Positions 8,982 through 16,198 of a stretch of DNA of 31,297 bases are shown here, in pieces (the first letter of the stretch is position 1; each line of letters begins with the position of its first letter). Under the pieces are notes generated by a model that made no database searches, was not told the DNA's origin, and saw only the letters and a program-made list of their open reading frames with translations. The position numbers and the translations under genes are program-made. This DNA comes from Anaerolineaceae bacterium UBA4781 (GTDB taxonomy: Bacteria; Chloroflexota; Anaerolineae; Anaerolineales; Anaerolineaceae), in assembly GCA_002403105.1 (NCBI GenBank), contig DHHD01000087.1, positions 31,442-62,738 on the forward strand, read 5' to 3'.

Positions 8982-9275
8982 CTAACCGCCCGCCAATAAA
9001 GAGAGCAATATTAGTACCTCTCCATCTTGTGGACTATCATTCATCTGTTCATCCATTACAACTGTTTTCCCATTCCGGCTGAAGATATTGGAAGGAAAAA
9101 GAGCAATTTTACTTTTATCAATCACATTTCCAACCAGAGTGGGATACTTCTCTGCGACCATGCGAATCACATCTACGTAAGATTGGTCAGGGGAAAGGGA
9201 AAGCTGCATATCATTGGCTTTCGCCAAAATGCGGGATAGCCCGGAAAATTCAACCTTTACTTGAATCATATCCAT
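8982..9275 (-). CDS. MoaD/ThiS-like sulfur-carrier protein
   Basis: This is a small beta-grasp protein ending in LLSLLAGG; the C-terminal Gly-Gly is the thiocarboxylated end of MoaD-family carriers used in molybdopterin synthesis. MIQVKVEFSG at the start and DGEVLILLSLLAGG at the end fit the fold. It leads the AOR operon with a 22-base gap, so it probably supplies pterin sulfur for the tungsten cofactor. The start is uncertain. The frame extends to a TTG at 9305 with no ribosome site, while AAGGAG at 9302-9297 lies rather far from the ATGs at 9275 and 9269; 9275 was chosen because the family starts near MIQVKV. A TATAAT lies on this strand at 9365-9360 with no convincing -35. Confidence 0.75.
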   Translation of the reverse strand: MDMIQVKVEFSGLSRILAKANDMQLSLSPDQSYVDVIRMVAEKYPTLVGNVIDKSKIALFPSNIFSRNGKTVVMDEQMNDSPQDGEVLILLSLLAGG

Positions 9276-9479
9276 GCCAGTAATCTTAACCTTTATCTCC
9301 TTCAATGTTCAGTGTCCAATGACATTGAGAAGAAAAAAACTTTCTGTCAGACTCTAAAAATTATAATATAGGAACGCTGAGAATGTGGAACGGAAAAAGA
9401 ATTTCAGCCTGTAGAATCTCCTATATTCGGACTATTTTTATCATATTATTGGAAAAATGGGAGGACATTCAGTCAGAGA

Positions 9480-10142
9480 TCAAACTTTTTGAGGGCGTTC
9501 CCCAAAGATGGCTGTCCCCAGCCGTATCATCGTGGCACCTTCTTCCACAGCCACCAGATAGTCATGGCTCATACCCATGGATAAAATCTGTATGTCTGGC
9601 TGTACGCTTTTTATCTGTTCAAAGATTTTTCGGGTTTGCTTGAAATAGGCACGTGAGTTTTCAGGATCGCCGGAAAGAGGACCCATAGTCATCACACCAG
9701 CCAATTGTACATGCGAGAGGTTCCCAATATAGTCTGCTAATTGTAAAGCCTGGTTAGGATCAATGCCGGCTTTGGCTTCTTCTTCCCCAATATTAATCTC
9801 TATCATGATTGGCAGAATCCGTTCGAGTTGCCTCGCTTGTTTTTCCAATTCATCTGCCAAGCGCTGCGAATCTACCGAATCAACCATATCAAAAAGCCCA
9901 AGTGCCTGCTTTGCTTTATTGCGCTGTAGGTGCCCGATCATGTGCCACTGGATCTCTTCTTGTATGACTGGGATCATGGCCGCAGCTTCCTGCACATAAT
10001 TATGCCCGAAATGGATGAGCCCGGCCTGATGGGCTTCTCTCACCATTTCCACAGAACGGGTTTTCGCTGCTGCCAGGACGGTTACATCCCCGGGGATAGT
10101 TTTTAAAATCTTTTGAATGTTCTCCGTGATCATAGGATCCAT
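9480..10142 (-). CDS. yggS: YggS-family pyridoxal 5'-phosphate homeostasis protein
   Basis: This 220-residue protein matches the single-domain alanine-racemase-fold YggS/PROSC family in length and motifs. The PLP-binding lysine is K27 in LAAAKTRS, followed by FGHNYVQEAA, WHMIGHLQRNKAK, the IGEEEAKAG loop, GVMTMGPLSGD, SMGMSHDYLVAVEEGATMIRLGTAIFG. The family binds PLP without known catalysis and buffers free PLP in the cytoplasm. It is transcribed alone or with gpmA upstream; the 111-base gap between them contains an imperfect hairpin. The 174 bases downstream, before the MoaD gene, hold no gene that I can support. Confidence 0.93.
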   Translation of the reverse strand: MDPMITENIQKILKTIPGDVTVLAAAKTRSVEMVREAHQAGLIHFGHNYVQEAAAMIPVIQEEIQWHMIGHLQRNKAKQALGLFDMVDSVDSQRLADELEKQARQLERILPIMIEINIGEEEAKAGIDPNQALQLADYIGNLSHVQLAGVMTMGPLSGDPENSRAYFKQTRKIFEQIKSVQPDIQILSMGMSHDYLVAVEEGATMIRLGTAIFGERPQKV

Positions 10143-10214
10143 TCCTTTCTTTCAATAGTGTAATCGAAACTCTCAGAAAAAGTGATGTATTGTTTTAATC
10201 CCTCACTTTTGAAA

Positions 10215-10237
10215 GAGAACGCCTTAGTGGCGCTCTC
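10215..10237 (-). terminator. Imperfect hairpin after gpmA, possible terminator
   Basis: GAGAACGCC and GGCGCTCTC form a nine-pair stem with one A/C mismatch around a five-base loop, 17 bases after the gpmA stop. On the gpmA strand only a short T-run follows (CTCTTTC), so termination would be weak. Confidence 0.4.
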
Positions 10238-10253
10238 CTCATTTTATCTTTGC

Positions 10254-11000
10254 TTAATTCTTCTTGGTTTGGTTCGCGACTGCATTGATCGCATTTTGAA
10301 CCGCATCCTGATCGCCCAGATAATAATGTTTGATAGGTTTCAGATTCTCGTCCAGTTCATAGATCAGAGGGACACCAGTGGGGATATTCAATTCCGGGAT
10401 CTCCTCATCCGAGATATTATCCAAATATTTCACCAACGCGCGCAGGCTGTTACCATGAGCGGCAATGATCACGCGTTTTCCGGTTTTGATCATGGGGGCA
10501 ATGGTATCCATCCAATATGGCAAGAAACGATCCACGGTATCTTTCAAACACTCGGTAGTAGGGACATCTTTTACTGCCAAATCCGCATACCTCCGGTCGT
10601 TGCCCGGATAACGCTCATCACTTTTTTCCAATGCCGGTGGTGGAACATCGTAGCTGCGCCGCCAGAGATGCACCTGTTCATCTCCATATTTCTCTGCGGT
10701 TTGAGCTTTATTCAATCCCTGCAGCGCTCCGTACATGCGCTCGTTCAAACGCCAGGAGCGAATCACAGGAATCCACATCAGATCCATCCCATCCAGGACG
10801 ATCCACAAGGTGCGAATAGCACGTTTTAAAACAGATGTGTAGGCAATATCAAAAGTGTATCCTCCTTTTTTCAAAAGTTCCGCGGCTTGTTTTGCTTCCT
10901 GCAGTCCTTTTTCAGAAAGATCAACATCTGTCCATCCGGTAAACAGATTGGCTTTATTCCATTCGCTTTCACCATGTCGAAGTAATACTACCTTATACAT
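10254..11000 (-). CDS. gpmA: 2,3-bisphosphoglycerate-dependent phosphoglycerate mutase
   Basis: This 248-residue glycolytic enzyme interconverts 3- and 2-phosphoglycerate. The phosphohistidine motif LLRHGESEWN is at residues 6-15, followed by NLFTGWTDVDLSEKG, the family stretch SWRLNERMYGALQGLNK with ERMYG, and the second catalytic His in AAHGNSLRALVKYL. The length is that of the standard dPGM. The ATG at 11000 is preceded by AAAGGAT. It is divergent from the selenoperoxiredoxin gene, sharing a 75-base intergenic region. Nothing unusual is seen in the protein. Confidence 0.96.
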   Translation of the reverse strand: MYKVVLLRHGESEWNKANLFTGWTDVDLSEKGLQEAKQAAELLKKGGYTFDIAYTSVLKRAIRTLWIVLDGMDLMWIPVIRSWRLNERMYGALQGLNKAQTAEKYGDEQVHLWRRSYDVPPPALEKSDERYPGNDRRYADLAVKDVPTTECLKDTVDRFLPYWMDTIAPMIKTGKRVIIAAHGNSLRALVKYLDNISDEEIPELNIPTGVPLIYELDENLKPIKHYYLGDQDAVQNAINAVANQTKKN

Positions 11001-11013
11001 CCGATTTATCCTT

Positions 11014-11022
11014 TGCTATAAT
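11014..11022 (+). promoter_or_regulatory. Extended -10 promoter for the selenoperoxiredoxin
   Basis: TGCTATAAT matches an extended -10 (TGnTATAAT), about 54 bases before the peroxiredoxin ATG, in the gap shared with gpmA. No good -35 is seen, as is common for extended -10 promoters. Confidence 0.45.
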
Positions 11023-11075
11023 GAATTTATTAACCATACACATTTTGTTTCCTATTTTCAAACAAGGAGGTATAT

Positions 11076-11819
11076 ATGAAGCTACGTGTAGGTCAACACG
11101 CTCCTGATTTTACCCTGCCTAGTCATTTGGAAAAAGACCTGACTTTGCATGATCTGCGTGGAAAAACCGTCGTCATTGCCTTTTTCCCTCTGGCATGGAC
11201 CCCGATATGATCAGGGCAGATCCCGTCGTATGAGGTTTTATTACCAAAATTCGCGGGATTGAATGTCCAGGTTCTGGGCATCAGCGTCGATCATGTGCCC
11301 TGCTTGAAAGCATGGGCAGATAGTTTAGGGGGTATTACATACCCGTTATTAAGCGATTTCTGGCCGCATGGTAAAGTGGCAAAAAAATATGGGGTACTTC
11401 GTACAGAAGGTTATACCGAGCGCGCGATTTTCATCCTTGATAAAGTAGGGATCATCCGTTATATCGATATCCACGATATTGAAGATCAACCCAGCAATGA
11501 AGTATTGCTGGATGAAATAAGGAAGATCTCCCCCGAAAAATTCAAGGGAAATGATATCTTGCCAAAAGATGAAAATCTTCCTCACGGCGGTGTGATCATG
11601 TACTGCACGCAATGGTGTCCCGACTGCCGCAGGGCACGCATCTGGCTGAAGGAGAAGAACATTCCGTATACCGAAGTAGATATCACCACCAATTTCACCG
11701 CAGCCAGGCAAGTGCGTTCCTGGGGCAATGGTTCGCAGATAACACCCACCTTCGATATTGACGGCACCATTATTTTAGATTTCGATGAAGAAGCATTAAG
11801 CAAAACTTTGTTGAAATAG
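11076..11819 (+). CDS. Peroxiredoxin-glutaredoxin fusion, predicted selenoprotein (Sec45)
   Basis: Read through the TGA at 11208-11210, this is a 247-residue thiol peroxidase. The AhpC/TSA domain starts LRVGQHAPDFTLPS. The active-site motif PxxxTxxC appears as PLAWTPI-U (38-45), so TGA replaces the peroxidatic Cys, and SGQIPSYE follows in frame as in normal peroxiredoxins. Cys76 (DHVPCLKAW) could act as resolving residue. From about residue 173 a glutaredoxin-like domain carries YCTQWCPDC (Cys 177, 181, 184) and the cis-Pro ITPTFDI, perhaps the built-in reductant. AAGGAGG lies five bases before the ATG. Without read-through, only 44 residues or a product started inside the domain would be made. 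Selenocysteine peroxiredoxins are known; the fused form is notable. It ends TAG. Confidence 0.88.
11208..11259 (+). promoter_or_regulatory. Candidate SECIS region of the selenoperoxiredoxin
   Basis: After the TGA (11208-11210), ATCCCGT (11220-11226) can pair with GCGGGAT (11253-11259): six Watson-Crick pairs plus one G-U. Inside, GGT (11234-11236) can pair with ACC (11243-11245) around a six-base loop about 26 bases from the TGA. The apical loop lacks the G often seen, and a large internal loop separates the stems. Support is moderate to weak, and rests mainly on position. Confidence 0.4.
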
Positions 11820-11861
11820 AAAAAGCATCCCATTTTCAATCGGTAGATAAGTTCAAATTTC

Positions 11862-11889
11862 TCTCCCCCATGAACACGGGGGAGATTTT
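11862..11889 (+). terminator. Rho-independent terminator of the selenoperoxiredoxin
   Basis: TCTCCCCC (11862-11869) and GGGGGAGA (11878-11885) form a perfect eight-pair stem with an eight-base loop followed by TTTT. It begins 42 bases after the peroxiredoxin stop. No gene is seen in the 103 bases that follow, up to the convergent cbiO stop. Confidence 0.8.
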
Positions 11890-11992
11890 GTAATGGTAGA
11901 GCAGATTTCCATATCCGCCGAATTATTTAATCCAATGGGTGACAGATGGTTCGCTGACGCTCACCATGACATAACAATACTTGACTTCCTTT

Positions 11993-12727
11993 TCACATTT
12001 CCATATCCAAGCCATGTCTTTCCAACAATTCAGGGTTATGAATGGCAACTTTCATCGCCCCATCATAGACCAGCCGACCTTCATTCAAAATCAAGAGCCG
12101 GTCACAGATGGCAGCAGCTAATTTCATATCGTGAGTAGCAACCAAAACCGTTTGCGAGAAGTTTTGAACAATTTGGAGAAATTGTTTCTTTGCTCGTGCA
12201 TCCAGACCCATGGTTGGTTCATCAAAAAGGAGAATCTCGGGTTGCATGGAAAGCACAGTAGCAATAGCAATGCGTTTTTTCTGTCCAAGACTGAGATGAA
12301 AAGGAACAGCATTCTCATAGGTATCCATATGCACATCTTCCAGTGCTTTTCGAACGCGCTCTGTAATTTTTGCCTTTTCCATGTTCTGATATATCAACCC
12401 ATACGCCACATCATCGAAAACCCGGTTTGAAAATAGCTGGTCATCAGGAGATTGAAAAACCAACCCTAACGCACGCCGAATTTCAGGGAAATTCTTTTTC
12501 TCTAACAGCATCCCTTTTATTGTGATCTCGCCTGTACCTTGCAGCAGACCAGTCAGGTTTAATAGCAGTGTGGTTTTTCCGGCTCCATTCGGACCAGCAA
12601 TGGCGATCTTTTCACCTGCAGTTACTGAAAACGAAATACGCGAAAGAATTTCAGAGGCATTCGGGTATGCAAAACGCAGGTCTTTCACTTGAATGATGGA
12701 TAAGTTCTCAGTTTCCATAAATACCAT
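11993..12727 (-). CDS. cbiO: ECF-type cobalt/nickel transporter ATP-binding protein
   Basis: This 244-residue ABC ATPase has Walker A GPNGAGKTTL, a Q-loop in LGLVFQSPDDQLF (the SPDDQLF form is typical of CbiO/EcfA), signature LSLGQKKRIAIA, Walker B ILLFDEPTMGLD and the switch ATHD. It powers uptake with the T-component CbiQ, whose gene it overlaps by 20 bases, and CbiM. The start may be the ATG at 12727 or the in-frame ATG at 12718; GGGAG lies three or twelve bases away respectively, so neither is ideal. It is the last gene of cbiMN-cbiQ-cbiO. Confidence 0.92.
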   Translation of the reverse strand: MVFMETENLSIIQVKDLRFAYPNASEILSRISFSVTAGEKIAIAGPNGAGKTTLLLNLTGLLQGTGEITIKGMLLEKKNFPEIRRALGLVFQSPDDQLFSNRVFDDVAYGLIYQNMEKAKITERVRKALEDVHMDTYENAVPFHLSLGQKKRIAIATVLSMQPEILLFDEPTMGLDARAKKQFLQIVQNFSQTVLVATHDMKLAAAICDRLLILNEGRLVYDGAMKVAIHNPELLERHGLDMEM

Positions 12728-13505
12728 AAGCTCCCATGATAAAACAAAAACCCAGGATCAGCACAATCATCATTTGAAATTTCTGGGTTGTATGCAGTGG
12801 TTCATTCTTCAATGAACGAAGTGTGCCATCGAAACCGCGCAGCAGCATGGCTTGATAAACCCGATCGCTTTGTTCATACGCTCTAACAAAGAGACTGCCC
12901 AGAATGGATCCGGTGCTTTTTACATTTTGGATAAATTTCTTTCCGTTATCTCGTTTTCCTTTGATCGGAGAGATACTTCTCAACTTGCGTGCTGACGATA
13001 TCTTTTGCAAATCGGTGATGAAAAGTGCCAGGTAGCGCCACATTAATAAAATGATATTTACCAGCACGACAGGTAAACCCAGAGCCGCTAAAGAGATTAG
13101 TATTTCATCTGCCGGTGTGGTCATGGTAAATAGCACCATCGCAAAGATAATCAACCAGGAACGCAGCATTAGAACCACCACTCGCAGCAATTCTGCCGGC
13201 GAGATATGGATGGCCAATCCTAATATGGAGAATGTTGTGATGGGAAGGCTGCGATTTATAAATGGAAGGGGGATCAATATAAACAAAAGAGGTATTTCAA
13301 GTAATAAGGTTCGCTTGAGAACCTGTCTGAATGACAATTGAGACCCTATGCAAAGCGCGACGAGAATGGAAAAGAGCAAAATATAAACAGCCCAGGTGAA
13401 AATAGGGATAGAGAGTACGACGAAAGCAACAACAAAAGCCCCCACCCATTTCACCCGGGTGTCTACTGAAAACAAAAGACCGCTTCCATTTATATACAGA
13501 GTCAA
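12708..13505 (-). CDS. cbiQ: ECF-type cobalt/nickel transporter transmembrane protein
   Basis: This 265-residue T-component has several hydrophobic helices from about residue 20 (WVGAFVVAFVVLSIPIF) and the CbiQ/EcfT coupling region with arginine motifs (SSARKLRSISP and LRGFDGTL). It couples the ATPase CbiO to the metal-binding CbiM. The start is a TTG at 13505, seven bases after the CbiM stop and without a clear ribosome site, which suggests translation by re-initiation from cbiM. Length and order are usual for the family. Confidence 0.9.
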   Translation of the reverse strand: MTLYINGSGLLFSVDTRVKWVGAFVVAFVVLSIPIFTWAVYILLFSILVALCIGSQLSFRQVLKRTLLLEIPLLFILIPLPFINRSLPITTFSILGLAIHISPAELLRVVVLMLRSWLIIFAMVLFTMTTPADEILISLAALGLPVVLVNIILLMWRYLALFITDLQKISSARKLRSISPIKGKRDNGKKFIQNVKSTGSILGSLFVRAYEQSDRVYQAMLLRGFDGTLRSLKNEPLHTTQKFQMMIVLILGFCFIMGAYGIYGN

Positions 13506-13511
13506 TTCAAT

Positions 13512-14462
13512 TTACTTTTGCGTGCTGTTATCTTTCTTGCGATATGTGAATAATGCAACGGAAGCGATCAATACTACTCCAATAACTCCAGCAGCGATGG
13601 TTGCCAGTTTTTCATCATGAATACCGGGAAAAGCATAATCTGGAATGATATTGTACAGGGGTCCCTGCCCTTTGGAGAGAAAACCCAGATCTTCGGCAAC
13701 TTTTTCCAGACCATCCGGATAAGCAGAAGCAAGGGGGGAAAGAACCGCCAGAAGTAGAGCAATCACGAGACCACCAACAAGAATGGATTTGTCAATCGAT
13801 TTCTTCTTTTCCGGTTGTTCCAGCATTTCTTTTTTAGTAGTCGCAATGAACATCAATGCTGCCAATGTGATCAGCCCTTCTCCAATGCCGATCAGCGCAT
13901 GGATACCTCCCATCGCCGGGACAGCAATATTCGCTGGAGAGGTTCCTGAGATGGCTAATTCCAGAGCCGCCGCCAGGGCTGCAATAAAAATGGAACACCA
14001 GCCAGCAATGAAACCTTTAACTCCAAATGCCCATTTCCCTTTTCTAATCACTTTATTCAAAACCGTATAGACAGCATAAGAAACTGTGACACCGATCACC
14101 GCCATATTAAAAATATTGGCGCCCAATGCCAGCAATCCGCCGTCTTGAAAGATAACTGCCTGAACAGTAACCACACTGGTTATCACCAACACCGCTTCCC
14201 ATGGACCAACCAGAATGGTTGCCAGCGCTGCTCCTAACAAATGACCTGAGGTTCCACCGACCACATTGAAATTCAACATTTGGCCAGCAAAAATGACAGC
14301 CGCCAGTACGCCCATCAGGGGTAATTTTTGCTTATCACTTTCTTTCGCATAGTGTTTGACTGCAAGAAAGATTACAACCAGAGACACCACCCATAAAATA
14401 AGCGATAAAATTAGAGAAAGAAAACCATCCGGGATGTGCATAAATTGTTGTTTCACGAACAT
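13512..14462 (-). CDS. cbiM: Cobalt/nickel ECF substrate-binding protein, CbiM-CbiN fusion
   Basis: This 316-residue membrane protein begins its CbiM domain with MHIPDGFLS, whose Met-His pair is the N-terminal metal-binding element of CbiM/NikM. GGTSGHLLGAALA and GIHALIGIGEGLIT are further family motifs. After about residue 220 comes a CbiN-like part (SPLASAYPDGLEKVAEDLGF) ending in a last helix, so M and N are fused. AAGGAG at 14471-14476 points to the ATG at 14462, placing seven residues (MFVKQQF) before MHIPDG; the ATG at 14441 would expose the His directly but has no ribosome site. Metal choice (Ni or Co) cannot be read. A Fur-family gene lies divergently. Confidence 0.88.
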   Translation of the reverse strand: MFVKQQFMHIPDGFLSLILSLILWVVSLVVIFLAVKHYAKESDKQKLPLMGVLAAVIFAGQMLNFNVVGGTSGHLLGAALATILVGPWEAVLVITSVVTVQAVIFQDGGLLALGANIFNMAVIGVTVSYAVYTVLNKVIRKGKWAFGVKGFIAGWCSIFIAALAAALELAISGTSPANIAVPAMGGIHALIGIGEGLITLAALMFIATTKKEMLEQPEKKKSIDKSILVGGLVIALLLAVLSPLASAYPDGLEKVAEDLGFLSKGQGPLYNIIPDYAFPGIHDEKLATIAAGVIGVVLIASVALFTYRKKDNSTQK

Positions 14463-14477
14463 GGGATTTACTCCTTG

Positions 14478-14516
14478 TGCAAAGTATTGTAATTGCAAAT
14501 CTTTGCATATTATACT
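14478..14516 (+). promoter_or_regulatory. Promoter with operator-like repeats between cbiM and the Fur-family gene
   Basis: A -35-like TTGTAA (14487-14492) and a -10 TATACT (14511-14516) with 18-base spacing lie before the Fur-family gene. In the spacer is a perfect inverted repeat TGCAAA-TC-TTTGCA (14494-14507), and a third TGCAAA half-site lies at 14478-14483. A regulator bound here would cover its own promoter and the cbiM upstream region, so shared metal control of both genes is likely. Confidence 0.5.
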
Positions 14517-14531
14517 ATCCGTGAGAGAAAA

Positions 14532-14915
14532 ATGCGATCATCTTCAATAACCAATACAATTTTTAAGGTTCTCGAAGGACAGGAAGATCATCTGACCGCC
14601 AAAGAGATCTATGAAAAGGTGAAAGTCACCCTGAGTGCCGTTGATCCATCCACCGTTTATCGCTCGCTGGAACGCATGGTGCATCAGGGGCAGGTCTCAG
14701 TTTCTGATATGGGTGGACCGGCTGTGGTTTATGAGCGGGTGACAAGAGATCCCCACCATCATCTGGTGTGTGAAAAATGCGGGAAAAAACTCACTTTTAA
14801 AGATGGCCAAATCTCCGATTTTCTAGGGCAGGTACAAAAAGAAACCGGTTTTCAAATTACCACCAACCATCTTGTTTTATTCGGGGTCTGCCCTGATTGC
14901 CAAAAGAAAAATTGA
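14532..14915 (+). CDS. Fur-family metalloregulator, probably controlling the Co/Ni transporter
   Basis: This 127-residue repressor of the Fur superfamily has a winged-helix half (LTAKEIYEKVK, DPSTVYRSLERMVHQGQV) and a metal half with DPHHHLVCEKCGKK and LFGVCPDCQKK, whose two CxxC pairs form the structural zinc site. The ATG at 14532 was chosen because the domain begins there; the frame extends upstream to 14493, into the promoter. It is divergent from cbiMN-cbiQ-cbiO, so it is more likely nickel/cobalt-responsive (Nur-like) than an iron regulator, but that is inference. A strong terminator starts inside its stop codon. Confidence 0.82.
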   Translation: MRSSSITNTIFKVLEGQEDHLTAKEIYEKVKVTLSAVDPSTVYRSLERMVHQGQVSVSDMGGPAVVYERVTRDPHHHLVCEKCGKKLTFKDGQISDFLGQVQKETGFQITTNHLVLFGVCPDCQKKN

Positions 14916-14946
14916 CCTGTGCGTGAACAGCAGGTCAATTTTTTAT
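14912..14946 (+). terminator. Rho-independent terminator of the Fur-family gene
   Basis: TTGACCTG (14912-14919) and CAGGTCAA (14931-14938) form a perfect eight-pair stem followed by a run of T. The stop codon TGA (14913-14915) is inside the stem. It may also help end convergent transcription of the DUF438 operon. Confidence 0.85.
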
Positions 14947-14970
14947 CTTCATCAATCATCTATGACAACA

Positions 14971-16197
14971 TCAATCATCCAGCAGCCGTTTTTCTCCTTC
15001 TAACTTACGGATATCGGTAATATCCTGGGTTACTTCAACGGTTCCGCGATAGACCCCTTCCTCGTCGTGTATTGCAAAATAGCGAATGTGGATGAATTTC
15101 CCATTCATCTGGATCCAGAATCCCGCCTCGCTGCGTATACCTGCCCGGAAATCATCCAGGATCTTTTGCACTTTATGCACACTGGCTGGCGGATGGCACA
15201 TTTGCACTTTACGCCCAATGACCGCCGGGGTACGGGCAAAGATGCGTTCTCGTGATTGTGAGTAAAAAGTCACCTGGTCATTTTCGTCCACATAGGTCAC
15301 ATCCAAGGGTAGATTTTGCAACAGCAGATCCACCTGTTTCGCAGATAATTTCCCGACTTTCAATGTCAATTCAACCATATCCATCTCCTTTTCATTTTTA
15401 TTTTCTTTAAATTCAACAGCAGAGGCTGCCGGTTTAACTTGCGCCTCCGGCTTCCAATCATCTCCACGGGTCACAAAGGCAAATCCAATTTCCGGCTCAC
15501 CAATATAAACGATCGCCCATTCTTCCGGGGAAAGCCGTTCCAACGCATTCGGAAAAAGAATATGCTCTTCTTTATAGTTCATTTCCCGCACCTTATGTTG
15601 TAGAACCGCATACTTTTCAAAAATTTGAGTGGGTTGCGAATTGGTCACTAACTCTCCAAGTTCAAGCCAATCTGCGCGAATCTCATCATGAATTCCCCAC
15701 ATCACAGAAGATGGTCCGCTGAATCCATATTTTTCCAGGATCGGGAAAAGCAAATTCTCTTTGCGCAGATAATGCAGGTTCATTTGTTTGAGCTTTTCGA
15801 TATCTGCAGTAATTTGAGCACGGAGATCTTTATCATCAGCTTGTTTTAATTTTCCGATCTTTTCATCCAAAGCGTGCAGCAGCAATTCGACAAATTCATT
15901 TTCCGCACGAAAAGTATAAATAGGGTGCCCGGGCTGCAATTCGGGAGGAAGCTGCGTATCCAATGATTCTTTAAACAAAGCCACATGCACGTCGCATAGA
16001 AATTGGATCTGTTCCACAGGCAGTCCTTCTGCGATCAAAGCCTGTTCGATGTGAACAATCTCTTGCGCAGAAGCACCTTTGAGTAAATCCTGAAAAGTAT
16101 CTTTCAGATCAGAAAATGCACGACCGGCATGTAACTGTTTGATGATCTCCTTTAATTGTTCCTCACGTTTGGAAGAATTATTGATATATTCACTCAT
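14971..16197 (-). CDS. DUF438-hemerythrin-PAS sensor-like protein
   Basis: This 408-residue cytoplasmic protein has a DUF438 domain (about 1-80), a hemerythrin-like HHE four-helix domain (about 90-240; HYLRKENLLFPILEKYG, WGIHDEIRADW, YKEEHILFPNALERL, with His/Glu ligands of a di-iron site) and a C-terminal PAS domain (from about 290; YVDENDQVTFYSQSRERIF to VEVTQDITDIR). Such proteins are thought to sense oxygen, NO or redox state, but no output domain is visible. The ATG at 16197 was chosen because AAAGGA precedes it; an upstream extension lies inside the ferredoxin gene. It is the last gene of a Crp/Fnr-ferredoxin-DUF438 operon. The 55 bases separating it from the convergent Fur-family gene hold a terminator. 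Confidence 0.85.
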   Translation of the reverse strand: MSEYINNSSKREEQLKEIIKQLHAGRAFSDLKDTFQDLLKGASAQEIVHIEQALIAEGLPVEQIQFLCDVHVALFKESLDTQLPPELQPGHPIYTFRAENEFVELLLHALDEKIGKLKQADDKDLRAQITADIEKLKQMNLHYLRKENLLFPILEKYGFSGPSSVMWGIHDEIRADWLELGELVTNSQPTQIFEKYAVLQHKVREMNYKEEHILFPNALERLSPEEWAIVYIGEPEIGFAFVTRGDDWKPEAQVKPAASAVEFKENKNEKEMDMVELTLKVGKLSAKQVDLLLQNLPLDVTYVDENDQVTFYSQSRERIFARTPAVIGRKVQMCHPPASVHKVQKILDDFRAGIRSEAGFWIQMNGKFIHIRYFAIHDEEGVYRGTVEVTQDITDIRKLEGEKRLLDD

Positions 16198-16198
16198 A

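Noticed and set aside
9383..9643. Plus-strand frame beginning in the gap before the MoaD gene.
   Set aside because: It has no ribosome site and runs into the opposite strand of yggS. The gap shows no coding signal of its own.
10182..10829. Plus-strand frame of 215 codons opposite gpmA.
   Set aside because: It is antisense to an intact phosphoglycerate mutase, with no recognisable domain.
11208..11210. TGA read as tryptophan by a recoded genetic code.
   Set aside because: TGG serves for Trp and TGA ends several genes here, including hdrA itself. The two in-frame TGAs fall only at catalytic Cys positions.
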